The notes under the pieces are model-generated. The model was not told where the DNA came from. It searched no databases and was given only the letters and a program-made list of their open reading frames with translations. A DNA stretch of 64,000 nucleotides. Origin: Arenibacter sp. 6A1 (GTDB taxonomy: Bacteria > Bacteroidota > Bacteroidia > Flavobacteriales > Flavobacteriaceae). Position 1 is the stretch's first letter; each line of letters opens with the position of its first letter. The position numbers and the translations under genes were made by a program. Positions 8,189-18,597 of this stretch are shown one piece after another. The stretch covers positions 40,861 to 104,860 of the forward strand of contig NZ_JAAXCQ010000018.1 of the NCBI RefSeq assembly GCF_012272855.1. Reading direction: 5' to 3'.

Positions 8189-11173
8189 ATGAAATGTATT
8201 AAAAGGTTAATTCCTGTTCATTTTAAGCAACTACTATTTAATATCCTTATTATTTCTTTTAGTCTTTTGGGTTACTCCCAGTCAGAAGTGAAGTATAGCA
8301 TTGCCGACATCCCATGGGAGTCAGGCCTTGGAAATCATAGGGCCATATTAGAAGTGCCTAAAAAAGCGCAAGCGGTTAAACTAAAGTTTAGTTGGAGGCG
8401 ACATGACAAATCAATTGACAAGCGAAAGTTTATTATAATCAATGCCAAAACTGGGGATACTATTGAAAATATTCATCGTATAGATGTTGATAATGAAAAA
8501 TGTGAGTTGGTTTTTGGTCCTGCAGAAAAGGGAGAGTATCATTTTTATTACTTACCCTTTAAACCGGATCCTGAATGGGGCTATTATAGATACGGATACC
8601 TAGAACAAGAAAAATCACCAGATCAGTTGTGGGTAGCAAATAATAGGCTTAATAATGAAAAGCAGCTACGTAAGTTGCCAAAAGCCACTTGTACAGAAAT
8701 CCAAGCAAGAATGGAATTTGATTCCTTCTACCCTATGGAGGTTGTAGCAACCCAAGAAGAATTAGAACAGTTTGTTAGTAGTTCAGATTCGGATTATATA
8801 GCCATCCCAGAGGATAGAAAATATCCGATTAGGATGCGGGATTATCTCCCTTTGAAATGGATTAAAGATGGTATTCCCCATCAATTTAAAGGAAGTGCCA
8901 AAAGGCATGAATATTATGCTTTTCAAGTAGGAATTTATGCTTCAAAAAAGTCATTAGAAAACGTAAGACTGGAATTCTCTGGTTTTAAATCGTCTAATGG
9001 AGATACGTTGCCGCAAAGCGCTTTTACCTGTTTTAATACCCATGGAGTAGATCCATATGGAAAACCTTTTATAAAACAAGTTGATGTTGTTAAGGGTAGG
9101 GTGCAGCCATTATGGGTTGGAATAGATATTCCGAAAGATATTACGGCCGGTCTCTATACTGGTAACATAGCTGTAAAAGCCAATGGTCAACCAGATCAAA
9201 TTATTACTGTCGCCTTAAATATTGAAGATCAGATAATTGCTAGCCGTGGTGATGATGAACCATGGAGACACTCCAGATTACGCTGGTTAAACTCCACAAT
9301 CGGAATTGATGATGAGCCAACCGATGCATATTCGGGTATTGTTTATGATCAAAAGACCAATAAAGTGGATCTGTTGGACAAAAAAATCGCGTTCGGCGAT
9401 AGTGGGTTGCCGACTTCAATAAAAGTGTCGGGTACGGAAATATTAGCAGGTCCTATTAGGTTTGTTTTGGATAGAGAACCGTTACAGAATGAAAAACTAG
9501 AGTCGACAAACAGCAAATCGGGCATAGTAGTTAAAAAGTCTACGTCTAGTACCGAGAATTTTGATATTCAAACAGAATCCACTATTGAATTTGATGGGCA
9601 TATAAATTATAAGATCAAATTACTTGCCAAATCAGATGCTGACCTTAGTGAGTTTAAATTAGAAATACCTTTTCATCCATCCGTTGCAGAGTATATAATG
9701 GGTATGGGACTACCAGGCACGAAAGTACCTGGACAACACCAAGCGAATTGGAAAGGGCCACATGATAGTTTTTGGGTAGGAAATACATATGGTGGCCTGC
9801 ATGTGGAACTTCGTGGCGGTGAGTACCATGGCCCCTTATTAAATCTATATAAACCAGATCCCCCAAGAAGTTGGGACAATGGTGGTAAAGGCGGCTTCTC
9901 CATAGCAAAAAAAGAAGAAGAAACCATAGCCACCATATTTTCCGGAAAAAGGAGATTTTCTAAAGGAGAAGAACTTGATTTCGAAGTTTCTTTCTTAATT
10001 ACCCCGGTAAAGCAGATAGATAGTAAATCCCAATTTACTAATAGATATTACCATGATGGGTTAGCGCCAAAACCTGAAATGGATGAGATTAAGGATGGGG
10101 TGAAAATTATCAATGTTCACCATGCCAATAAATACAATCCCTACATTAATTATCCATTTATCAATACAAAAGAACTTCGAGGTTTTGTAGATGAAATGCA
10201 TGCCAATGATTTAAAAGTAAAAATCTATTATACAATTAGGGAGCTCTCTAACAATGCTACCGAAATATGGGCTTTGCGAAGTTTAGGTAATGAGATCTTG
10301 GGAACTGGAAATGGCGGAGGTTATCCTTGGCTGCAGGAGCATTTGGTCACCGATTATAATACACAATGGTATTCACCATTAGAAAATGGCATTGATGCGT
10401 CAATAATAAATGCTCCAGGAGACTCACGTTGGTATAACTACTATTTGGAAGGTCTTTCTTGGTTATTGAAAAATATGGATATAGACGGCCTATATCTGGA
10501 TGATGTTACATACGATAGACGAATCTTAAAAAGGATGCGGAAAATCTTGGACAGGAATAAGCCCGGGTCTATGATCGATCTTCATTCCAATACTGGATTT
10601 TCAAAGGGACCGGCCAACCAATATGCAGAGTTTTTTCCATATTTAGATAAATTGTGGTTTGGCGAGAGTTTTATATATGATGAAATGCCACCAGAAAATT
10701 GGTTGGTAGAAGTATCTGGCATCCCTTTTGGGCATATGGGCGATATGCTACATGCCGGAGGAAATCCATGGCGGGGTATGGTGTACGGGATGACCGTCCG
10801 ATACCCTTGGTTTACAGAAGGTGTAACCTCAGATCCTAGAGATATTTGGAAGGTATGGGACGATTTTGGAATTGCGGAAGCTACGATGATTGGCTATTGG
10901 GATAAGAATCCGGTTGTGTTCAGTAGTCGGGCGGATGTCAAGGCAACTGCCTACGTTAAAGAAGGAAAAGTACTCATCTCCATAGCTAGTTGGGCTAAGG
11001 AAACTGTGAATGTACAACTGAATTTAAATTGGGAGGCTTTAGGGATAAACAAACGTCAAGTTCAGATGGTTGCCCCAAAGATTAAAGATTTCCAACCCGA
11101 AAGAACATTTTCCGTAGAAGAAGAAATTCCTATTGAGCCAACCAAAGGTTGGTTGTTGATTATTGAAGAATAA
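8189..11173 (+). CDS. Putative secreted glycoside hydrolase (DUF6067-like, TIM-barrel)
   Basis: A 994-aa protein with a signal peptide (cleavage near YSQ, residue 31). The N-terminal two thirds look like beta-sandwich domains (WVGIDIPKDITAGLYTGNI near 310). The part from about 620 looks like a TIM barrel of the kind seen in large retaining glycosidases: YYTIRELSNNATEIWAL, then MDIDGLYLDDVTYDR with paired Asp at 771-772, then DLHSNTGFSKGP near 798. The C-terminus ends in a small beta domain. I associate this layout with proteins annotated as DUF6067 or glycoside-hydrolase domain proteins, without knowing the substrate. The start 57 bp after the PhyH gene and the 18-bp gap to the next hydrolase put it in the operon. 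The catalytic assignment is inference. Confidence 0.75.
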   Translation: MKCIKRLIPVHFKQLLFNILIISFSLLGYSQSEVKYSIADIPWESGLGNHRAILEVPKKAQAVKLKFSWRRHDKSIDKRKFIIINAKTGDTIENIHRIDVDNEKCELVFGPAEKGEYHFYYLPFKPDPEWGYYRYGYLEQEKSPDQLWVANNRLNNEKQLRKLPKATCTEIQARMEFDSFYPMEVVATQEELEQFVSSSDSDYIAIPEDRKYPIRMRDYLPLKWIKDGIPHQFKGSAKRHEYYAFQVGIYASKKSLENVRLEFSGFKSSNGDTLPQSAFTCFNTHGVDPYGKPFIKQVDVVKGRVQPLWVGIDIPKDITAGLYTGNIAVKANGQPDQIITVALNIEDQIIASRGDDEPWRHSRLRWLNSTIGIDDEPTDAYSGIVYDQKTNKVDLLDKKIAFGDSGLPTSIKVSGTEILAGPIRFVLDREPLQNEKLESTNSKSGIVVKKSTSSTENFDIQTESTIEFDGHINYKIKLLAKSDADLSEFKLEIPFHPSVAEYIMGMGLPGTKVPGQHQANWKGPHDSFWVGNTYGGLHVELRGGEYHGPLLNLYKPDPPRSWDNGGKGGFSIAKKEEETIATIFSGKRRFSKGEELDFEVSFLITPVKQIDSKSQFTNRYYHDGLAPKPEMDEIKDGVKIINVHHANKYNPYINYPFINTKELRGFVDEMHANDLKVKIYYTIRELSNNATEIWALRSLGNEILGTGNGGGYPWLQEHLVTDYNTQWYSPLENGIDASIINAPGDSRWYNYYLEGLSWLLKNMDIDGLYLDDVTYDRRILKRMRKILDRNKPGSMIDLHSNTGFSKGPANQYAEFFPYLDKLWFGESFIYDEMPPENWLVEVSGIPFGHMGDMLHAGGNPWRGMVYGMTVRYPWFTEGVTSDPRDIWKVWDDFGIAEATMIGYWDKNPVVFSSRADVKATAYVKEGKVLISIASWAKETVNVQLNLNWEALGINKRQVQMVAPKIKDFQPERTFSVEEEIPIEPTKGWLLIIEE

Positions 11174-11191
11174 ACTAATATACTAATAAAC

Positions 11192-13513
11192 ATGAAATTA
11201 AAATTAAGTATAAAAACTATTTTAAGTTGTATTATATTCTTGAGTCTCTTGGCGTCCTGCTCACAAAAAAAGCCAATAGCCGTTTTGTCGGAGAGACTTC
11301 CTGATTATGAACTGGAATTTGATGCCCTGGCCACAACTTGGGATGAGGGAATCCCCTTGGGGAATGCTACCTTAGGTGCATTAGTGTGGCAAAAAGATGG
11401 AAAACTTAGGTTTTCCCTCGATCGTTCGGATCTATGGGACTTACGACCTATGGAAAACTTAAACTTTGAGGATTTCGACTTTAATTGGGTACATGAACAA
11501 TGGAAAAATAATACCTATAAAAATGTTCAGGATAAATATGATGCCCCATATGATAATTCACCGGCCCCGTCCAAGATTCCAGGAGGTGCATTGGAATTTG
11601 ATATCAGTGAACTTGGAGAAATTGCATCTGTTAAGCTAGAAATAGCGTCGGCTACCTGTGTTGTAAAGTGGAAGAATGGAGCTGTTTTAAAAACGTTTGT
11701 ACATGCCACGGAACCTATCGGTTGGTATCAATTTGAGAATTTGGAGACACCTATTCGTCCGACTATCGTTCCTCCACCATATTATGATGCCAAGAAATCA
11801 GAGGCTCTAGATCCAGTCAGTGGACAAGACCTTAGGAGGTTAGGGTATAGTCAGGGAAAAATTACACGTAGGGACAACTCCATAACTTATGACCAATCGG
11901 GATGGAATGAGTTTAATTTTCAAGTACATACTAAATGGGAGGACAGATCGGATTCTCTTTTGGGAAGTTGGAGCATTAGTTCTCAAGAAACGAAAGATGA
12001 AACTGTAACCTCGGCAACTGAGATTGTAGCGACTTCTTTCTCAAAGGATTTAGGGGAAGCATTAGAAGAACATTCCTCTTGGTGGCATCGATTCTGGAGC
12101 CGATCTAGAATTTCTATTCCCGATACCATTTTGCAAAACCAATGGTATATGGAAATGTACAAATTGGGATCTGCCGCTCGTCAAGGATTAGCACCAATTT
12201 CCTTACAAAGTGTATGGACAGCTGATAATGGTAAGCTACCGCCTTGGAAGGGCGATTTTCATCACGATTTGAATACACAGCTTAGTTATTGGCCTACCTA
12301 TTCTGGTAATCATTTGGATCTAGAACAGGGATTTATAGATTGGCTCATTAAGTATAAGCAAACCTTTAAGCAATATACTAAGCAATTCTATGGTACCAAT
12401 GGTCTTAATGTTCCTGGGGTAACGACATTAACCGGTGAACCCATGGGAGGTTGGATACAGTATTCCTTTGGACCAACAGTAGGGGCTTGGCTTGGCCAAC
12501 ATTTTTATTGGCATTGGCGCTATAGCATGGATCGTGATTTCCTAAAAGATCAAGCTTATCCTTGGATTAGTGAGGTTGCCGTACATTTCAACGAATTATC
12601 GGTATTAGGTGAAGATGGCAAGCGAAAACTCCCGTTGAGTTCAAGCCCGGAAATTCACAACAATTCTCGTGAGGCCTGGTTTGGGGAAATGACGAATTTT
12701 GATCTATCACTCGTCAGATGGACTTATAAACACGCCGAAGAACTTGCTTTGGAGTTAGGGCTAAGTGAAGAAGCTCGTAAATGGAAGGAAGAATTGAAAG
12801 CATGGCCAGACTATGCCGTGGATGAACATGGCTTAATGTTATCCTCAAATTTACCTTACCAAGAGTCCCATCGTCACTTTTCACATTTGATGGCTATTCA
12901 CCCACTTGGATTGATAGACCCTTCCAATGGGGAAAGAGATATGGAAATAATTCGAAAGACCATTGAAAATTTAGAGGCTATAGGTAGTGACTATTGGACC
13001 GGGTACTCTTTTAGTTGGTTAGGCAACCTAAAAGCAAGGGCTTTAGATGGGGAAGGAGCGGCCAAGGCACTTAAAGACTTCGCTACCTCATTTGTTCTCC
13101 CCAATAGTTTTCATGTTAACGGCGACCAATCGGGCACCGGAAAATCCAATTTTACCTATAGGCCTTTCACATTGGAAGGTAATTTTGCTTTTGCATCAGG
13201 ACTTCAAGAAATGCTGATCCAAAGTCATACTGGGACCGTACGACTGTTTCCTGCTATTCCAAAGAAATGGCATACAGTAGGTTTTGATAAACTCCGTACA
13301 GAAGGGGCCTTTTTAATATCTGCCCAAAAAGAAAATGGAGGCTTGAAGTGGGTTAAGGTCATTTCGGAAAAAGGAGGGGAATTGCGATTGAATAATCCAT
13401 TTGAATCAAAAGATATTCGCTTTGATAAACTCGTTAAGCATGAATGGATTGATGATGTGCTTATTTTGAAAACCGAAGCAGGACAGGAAATTTTGCTCTC
13501 GAATGAGTTGTGA
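11192..13513 (+). CDS. GH95-like glycoside hydrolase, lipoprotein
   Basis: Predicted surface or periplasmic exo-hydrolase of the GH95 type; characterised GH95 enzymes are alpha-L-fucosidases or alpha-L-galactosidases. The 773-aa product has a lipobox (LLASC, Cys23), an N-terminal beta-sandwich with the family-like PLGNATLGALVW, a linker, and an (alpha/alpha)6 barrel with QSVWTADNGKLPPWKGDFHHDLNTQLSYWP. In standard GH95 enzymes this last motif usually carries N-x-N; here it is D-x-N, so it may be a divergent branch or have altered activity. GNFAFASGLQEMLIQSHTG and the closing beta domain fit the clan. It starts 18 bp after the preceding hydrolase gene. Confidence 0.82.
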   Translation: MKLKLSIKTILSCIIFLSLLASCSQKKPIAVLSERLPDYELEFDALATTWDEGIPLGNATLGALVWQKDGKLRFSLDRSDLWDLRPMENLNFEDFDFNWVHEQWKNNTYKNVQDKYDAPYDNSPAPSKIPGGALEFDISELGEIASVKLEIASATCVVKWKNGAVLKTFVHATEPIGWYQFENLETPIRPTIVPPPYYDAKKSEALDPVSGQDLRRLGYSQGKITRRDNSITYDQSGWNEFNFQVHTKWEDRSDSLLGSWSISSQETKDETVTSATEIVATSFSKDLGEALEEHSSWWHRFWSRSRISIPDTILQNQWYMEMYKLGSAARQGLAPISLQSVWTADNGKLPPWKGDFHHDLNTQLSYWPTYSGNHLDLEQGFIDWLIKYKQTFKQYTKQFYGTNGLNVPGVTTLTGEPMGGWIQYSFGPTVGAWLGQHFYWHWRYSMDRDFLKDQAYPWISEVAVHFNELSVLGEDGKRKLPLSSSPEIHNNSREAWFGEMTNFDLSLVRWTYKHAEELALELGLSEEARKWKEELKAWPDYAVDEHGLMLSSNLPYQESHRHFSHLMAIHPLGLIDPSNGERDMEIIRKTIENLEAIGSDYWTGYSFSWLGNLKARALDGEGAAKALKDFATSFVLPNSFHVNGDQSGTGKSNFTYRPFTLEGNFAFASGLQEMLIQSHTGTVRLFPAIPKKWHTVGFDKLRTEGAFLISAQKENGGLKWVKVISEKGGELRLNNPFESKDIRFDKLVKHEWIDDVLILKTEAGQEILLSNEL

Positions 13514-13729
13514 TTTTGTCTATTTGGTTAGTAATAGGTAAGCGACTTATACCACTTGTGTGATAGAATATCAACTCTGTTAGTCATCAGTATCAAACTG
13601 TTTTTACGCGATGATTTCCATAATAGTTTATCGAATTAAGTTTGGAGAAATTTCTGAACTTGTAAAGAGCTCCATTTTAATGTTTGTCATAGTTTATTAT
13701 AATTGAAGCAACACGGTAAAACAGTAAAT

Positions 13730-16700
13730 ATGCATAAGATACAATCAACATTATTACTACTTATTTTAGGATTTATGTGCGAGCAAGGTGTTTCACAAAA
13801 AGCAACAGTTCGGGAAGAAAATTTGAACATGAAAACTTATATGTTCGCAGACCCCGATCCTGTGGCCAATATTAACCGTATCTACCCTTATTTTCGTTTT
13901 GACGGTTATACGGACCAAGGGGAGTATCGGGACTGGAAAATGGTGGTGCTGGAGAACAACTATATCAAAGTATATGTTTCTCCGGAAGTTGGAGGAAAGA
14001 TATGGGGAGCCATCGAAAAATCCACAGGAAAGGAATTCATGTATTTTAACGAGGTTGTGAAATTCAGGGATGTGGCCATGCGCGGAGCGTGGACTTCAGG
14101 TGGATTGGAATACAATTTTGGGGATATCGGACATATCCCCACCTGTGCCACCCCCGTGGATTACGCGTTAAAGGAATATCCGGACGGGAGCGTTTCCTGT
14201 GTGGTAGGGGCCCTGGACCTTCCTTCTAGAACCAAATGGAACGTAGAGATAAAACTGCACCCGGACAAGGCATATTTTGAAACTATCGCCACATGGGCAA
14301 ATACCAGTGAGGTTCCGGTAACGTATTACCATTGGATGAATGCCGCGGCCAAAGCCGATGGTGACCTGGAATTTATCTATCCCGGTAACAAAAGAATCGG
14401 ACATGGAGGGGAATTGGGGGATTGGCCCCTAGATTCCGGTAGGGATATCTCAAAATACGAAAACAATAATTTTGGGATCTATAAATCGTACCATATAATC
14501 GATAGTTATGCGGATTATTTTGGCGGTTACTGGCACGAAGATGATTTTGGGTTCGGGCATTATGCCAGTTATGAGGATAAGCCCGGTAAGAAAATATGGA
14601 TATGGGGATTGTCCGATCAAGGGATGATATGGGAAGACCTGTTGACCGATTCCAATGGGCAATACATAGAATACCAGGCAGGTAAACTCTTTAGCCAAGC
14701 GGCCAATAGCAGTACTTTCACCCCTTTTAAGCACCGGGAATTTACGCCCCATGATGTGGATATCGCCAAGGAGCGATGGTTTCCCCTTAAAGGGACCAAA
14801 GGGATGGTGGCCGCATCGGAATATGGGGTGCTGAATGTGATGAGAAAGGGCAATAGCGTTGAAATTCGCTTAAGTGCCCTTCAGCCCTTGGATACTTATA
14901 TAGTCGTCCGTACAGGAGCTAATTTGCATTTAAAAAAGAATATAGAGCTAAGTACCTTAGACCTATATACAGAGACCTTGACCTTTGAAAGAGATCAAGA
15001 ATTTGTGGTGGTTCTTGGAAATAATCTTTTGGTCTACAATTCCAATGAAGCTTTGACGCTTCTAGATCGTCCCTATGAATCGGAAACAGTATTCGATTGG
15101 GAATCTGCTTATGGACTTTATGTGAAAGGATTAGAGCTTGAAAAACAGCGGAGGTATACCGAAGCCCATGAAACTTATTTGAAAAGCTTTGAAAAAGAAG
15201 CTACCCATGTCCCTACCTTAAACAGATTGGGACTGAGTTACTACCGATTGGAAAATTGGGAAAAGGCCTTGGAATTCTCCAAAAAAGCCTTGGAAGTAGA
15301 TACCTATGACGGTCTGGGGAATTACCTATACGGACTTGCCAATTCGTCTTTGGGCAATTATGTAGATGCCAAAAGCGGATTTTCTATTGCTACGCAATCC
15401 GTGGGAATGCGAACGGCTTCCTATACAGAGTTGGCAAAACTTTTAATGAAGGAAGGGCTATATGCTAAAGCGTTGGAATATATGGACAAAGCGTTGACAT
15501 ACAATGCCAATGCTATTCCCGCATTGGAACTCCGGGCAATACTGTTCCGGAAAATGGACAATGAGGAAGGTGGGAGAAGAGTACTAGCCAAAATCTACGA
15601 GAACGATGCCACCAATTTATTCCATGCTTTTGAAAATTACTTTTTGGGAGCTTTGACCAAGATAGAAGTTCAGGCAAAGATCACCAACGAGCTGGCTTAT
15701 GAGTCCTATTTAGAGGTAGCATTAAAGTACATGGCATATGGGGCGCAGAAGGAGGCATTACAAATACTAGAAATGTCGCCCCAACATCCCATCGTTGCCT
15801 TGTTCATGGCGCACTTGGGCAACAAAGATCAGCAAAACCTATTGGAAGGAGCGCTAGCAATGGATGCGGATATGGTATTTCCCCATAGAACTGAGACCGG
15901 TAAGGTATTAAGGAACTTCTTAAAGAATAACAGTCATTGGAAATTAAAATATTACCTGGCACTACAGCAATGGAGCAAGGGAAACATAGAAGTGGCCAAG
16001 GAACTTTTTATGGATTGCGGCAATGAACCGGATTTTGTTCCTTTTTATTTGGCAAAGATCAAATTGTATCCTGAAAATGCAGCTACTAGACTTGAAGCCC
16101 TAGAACGTGCAGTTGATTTAGATAAGGAAAACTGGCGGGTCCAGCTTGCATGGATAGAGCATTACATGGAAACAGATCAATGGAAGGCTGCTAAAAAGCT
16201 GACAAAAAAGGCCTTGTCCAAATATCCCGAGAAGGCGGTATTGGGAATGCGTTATGCAAAAATACTTTTGGAATTAAAGGAGTATAAGGCGGGTCTTCAT
16301 TTTCTTGAAAACTTTAATGTACTGCCTTTTGAAGGTGCAACGGAAGGGAGGACGGTCTACCATGAGACCTGTGTGCGCTTAGCAATGCAGGCTTTGATGG
16401 CCAATGACTACGATGAGGCAATTTTTTATTCAAAGAAAGCTAAATTATGGCCTAAAAACCTAGGGGTAGGGAAACATTACGATGTGGACGAGCGATTGGA
16501 TGATTATCTTTTGGCCTTGGCCTATAAGAAGAAAGGAGAGGCGGAAAAAGCTGAAAAGTATTTTGACAGGATTATGTCACATCAAACTCCGGACTACCTA
16601 AATGAAAGCTCAAAATTGTACTTCCAATTAACAGTATTCGAGAAGTTTAAAAAGAAAGATCAGATCCAACAATTATTGCAAAAGATATCAAAAGACCAAA

Positions 16701-16876
16701 GTGATAACAAATACTTGGAATGGGCGGTTGCCCGGTATCAGGATACCGATCATGAAGCTTTAAAGAAAGCTATACTTAGTTCAAAAGAAGAGGTACATGC
16801 CTATGATACCAAATTCGTGGATGAGGAGTTTAAGCTGATATTAAGTATTGTTGATTCATTAATGGAAGTAAAATAA
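13730..16876 (+). CDS. DUF5107 domain protein with C-terminal TPR repeats, secreted
   Basis: The ATG at 13730 gives a clean signal peptide (STLLLLILGFMCEQGVSQ); the TTG at 13703 would place nine residues before it. Residues about 30-440 match the DUF5107 type: ENNYIKVYVSPEVGGKIWGAIEKSTGKEFMYFN, then YYHWMNAAAKADGDLEFIYPGN, reminiscent of galactose-mutarotase-like sugar-binding sandwiches. From about 460 the protein is a solenoid of TPR helices (YVKGLELEKQRRYTEAHETYLKSFEKEATHVPTLNRLGLSYYRLENWEKALEFSKKALEVD split over several repeats) running to the C-terminus. Such proteins recur in carbohydrate loci; the function is unproven. Base composition is somewhat richer in G+C than its neighbours, as in the uxaA-type genes nearby. 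Confidence 0.85.
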   Translation: MHKIQSTLLLLILGFMCEQGVSQKATVREENLNMKTYMFADPDPVANINRIYPYFRFDGYTDQGEYRDWKMVVLENNYIKVYVSPEVGGKIWGAIEKSTGKEFMYFNEVVKFRDVAMRGAWTSGGLEYNFGDIGHIPTCATPVDYALKEYPDGSVSCVVGALDLPSRTKWNVEIKLHPDKAYFETIATWANTSEVPVTYYHWMNAAAKADGDLEFIYPGNKRIGHGGELGDWPLDSGRDISKYENNNFGIYKSYHIIDSYADYFGGYWHEDDFGFGHYASYEDKPGKKIWIWGLSDQGMIWEDLLTDSNGQYIEYQAGKLFSQAANSSTFTPFKHREFTPHDVDIAKERWFPLKGTKGMVAASEYGVLNVMRKGNSVEIRLSALQPLDTYIVVRTGANLHLKKNIELSTLDLYTETLTFERDQEFVVVLGNNLLVYNSNEALTLLDRPYESETVFDWESAYGLYVKGLELEKQRRYTEAHETYLKSFEKEATHVPTLNRLGLSYYRLENWEKALEFSKKALEVDTYDGLGNYLYGLANSSLGNYVDAKSGFSIATQSVGMRTASYTELAKLLMKEGLYAKALEYMDKALTYNANAIPALELRAILFRKMDNEEGGRRVLAKIYENDATNLFHAFENYFLGALTKIEVQAKITNELAYESYLEVALKYMAYGAQKEALQILEMSPQHPIVALFMAHLGNKDQQNLLEGALAMDADMVFPHRTETGKVLRNFLKNNSHWKLKYYLALQQWSKGNIEVAKELFMDCGNEPDFVPFYLAKIKLYPENAATRLEALERAVDLDKENWRVQLAWIEHYMETDQWKAAKKLTKKALSKYPEKAVLGMRYAKILLELKEYKAGLHFLENFNVLPFEGATEGRTVYHETCVRLAMQALMANDYDEAIFYSKKAKLWPKNLGVGKHYDVDERLDDYLLALAYKKKGEAEKAEKYFDRIMSHQTPDYLNESSKLYFQLTVFEKFKKKDQIQQLLQKISKDQSDNKYLEWAVARYQDTDHEALKKAILSSKEEVHAYDTKFVDEEFKLILSIVDSLMEVK

Positions 16877-17150
16877 GAAAAATATATTTAGCCAGGAAGG
16901 AATTACTTTACCTGTTAATCATAATTGTCTCGTTATTGGTTTTTATGGTGTATTGCTAGTGACCTCACTAATCCAATGGTTTTAGCTTTTAAAAAGCTGG
17001 TGCCTGAACTTACCAATGTTAAGGCTTTGTTGGTTCAATTCGTATTTTATTTCGGTTACTTTTTCATTACACTACCTATTGCTTATTTTCTTCGGAAATA
17101 TAGTTATATGTCTGATATTTTTATAGGATTGGTATTTTATGCTATACTTA
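16877..17150 (+). pseudogene. Remnant of an L-fucose-permease-like (FucP/MFS) sugar transporter
   Basis: Only the first two transmembrane helices survive. From about 16925 the frame reads FLWCIASDLTNPMVLAFKK and then LVQFVFYFGYFFITLPIAYF, which is the signature start of FucP-type MFS sugar:H+ symporters (FLWG, LVQF..YF, LPA motifs). The preceding helix residues LLYLLIIIVSLL lie in another frame (about 16891-16935), so there is a frameshift. After GLVFYAI the reading frame passes straight into an IS3 orfA sequence, and the other ten helices are missing. It is the natural place for the transporter of this locus, between the hydrolases and the sugar-acid genes. Confidence 0.78.
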
Positions 17151-17539
17151 TATACTCAGAAGAATGCAAAAAGCGTCTTAATTCGGAATTCGAAAAAGGA
17201 AAGTTCAGTGTTCTCTATTTGGAGAAACTTCATGGAGTCACTCACGCGACCATTTATCGATGGATCTATAAATTCTCTATCTTTAATGAAACTGGATTTG
17301 GAGTTATAGAGATGAAAGGCAGAAGCAACAAAAAGATGAAGGAACTCGAGGCTCGCGTAAAGGAGTTAGATCGTACGAAGGGCCGTAAACAGATCATAAT
17401 TGACTTTTTGGAGAGGATGATGGATATCGCCAAGGAGGAACTAGATATCGATATCAAAAAAAAAACTTCGGCACCCCACAATCAACTGGTTCCGGAAAAA
17501 CCAGCAAAAAATGAGTTTTTCCATGAGCAATTTGTATAA
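17151..17539 (+). pseudogene. IS3-family transposase OrfA remnant, fused to fucP remnant
   Basis: YSEECKKRLNSEFEKGKFSV followed by a helix-turn-helix (HGVTHATIYRWIYKFS) and a leucine-zipper-like coiled coil (MKELEARVKELDR) is the normal OrfA layout of IS3-group elements. Its own start and the left inverted repeat are missing; the fucP remnant runs into it in frame, pointing to a deletion across the junction rather than a fresh insertion. The end overlaps the orfB start at 17523 in the usual -1 manner. Confidence 0.85.
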
Positions 17540-18345
17540 GGAAGCTGGTTTAAACTAACAAGAAGTCCTTCTATATGATGCACGACAGAAGATCTTTGAC
17601 GGCAAGGTTAGTCAGCTAGTCCTCGAGGCGGACGATCTAGAAGATCATCCAGGTTGTATGGTAAAGATATTCCCTTAAACCCGGATTTATTGGAAGGGAT
17701 AGCTTCGTTGAACTGATAAAGTAACTAGGATATAGTTTGAAGCGCGAAAAGAACTATATATGAGCGACTATCGCCTCCAAGATATATAACCTAAATCTTA
17801 TCAAAGGAATGGTGGTGAATCGCCCATCGATGGTCTGGCAGTCTGATATTACTTATATTCCAATAGGTGATAGACACTATTATGCGTTTTTCATAATTGA
17901 CGTTTACACTAAGAAAACTGTTGGATACATGGTTTCCGATAATCTGAGAGCGTAAGCAAATATGGATTCCTTGAATATTGCACTTAAAGACTATGCAGCT
18001 CCTTTGTTCCATCATAGCAATAGAGGAAGTCAGTATACGAATAAAGAGTATATTATGCTTTTAAAGAAAAACGGAAGCGAGATAAGCATGTAACTTTTAG
18101 CCCAAGACAATGCTTACGCAGAACGCATCAACAGAATCATAAAATAGGAATACCTGAACCCTTGGAAACCTAAAAACTTTATTGGGTTAAAGCTTTATGT
18201 TGTAAAAGCGGTCAATAATTACAACCATAAAAGACCGCACAACAACATAGGAAGAATGCTCCTATCACTTATAATGTTAAAGTGTCATTTTTACACCCTG
18301 ATCAAAGAGAAAAACTCGTTATCTTTAATAATGAAATTAATGTCC
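17523..18345 (+). pseudogene. IS3-family transposase OrfB (rve integrase) remnant, multiply broken
   Basis: Starts MSNLYKEAGLN then hits a stop where family members read TKQ. Further recognisable pieces in shifted frames are DLEDHPGC, FIGRD-like sequence, VWQSDITYIPIGDRHYYAFFIIDVYTKK (first catalytic Asp), HHSNRGSQYTNKEY (second Asp, here changed to Asn) and QDNAYAERINRIIK followed by a stop (catalytic Glu). At least five stops or frameshifts and loss of one catalytic residue show it is dead. No clear right inverted repeat was found; the end is approximate. Confidence 0.88.
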
Positions 18346-18597
18346 AATACCGGTCAATACTAATCAGGGAAGTTCAGTCGCCTATTATTGAGGAGCTTTG
18401 TTGCACGTTCTAAAAGGAAGTACTTTTGGCTTATACAACCTTAAAAAGCACTTAACCAACACTGAAGACTGTTTTTTTTAGGGATTTGAAGTAACGAATA
18501 AAATTAATGGAGTCACAATCGATTTGTAAACCATTGAAGTTACTACATTTAAACAAGAATTTAAATTCTTTAAACTATAAATAACCAAATAAAAAAC

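Noticed and set aside
16925..17539. A single intact 204-aa membrane/DNA-binding fusion protein
   Set aside because: The two halves match FucP and IS3 OrfA; the start is frameshifted and both parents are truncated, so it is a decay product.
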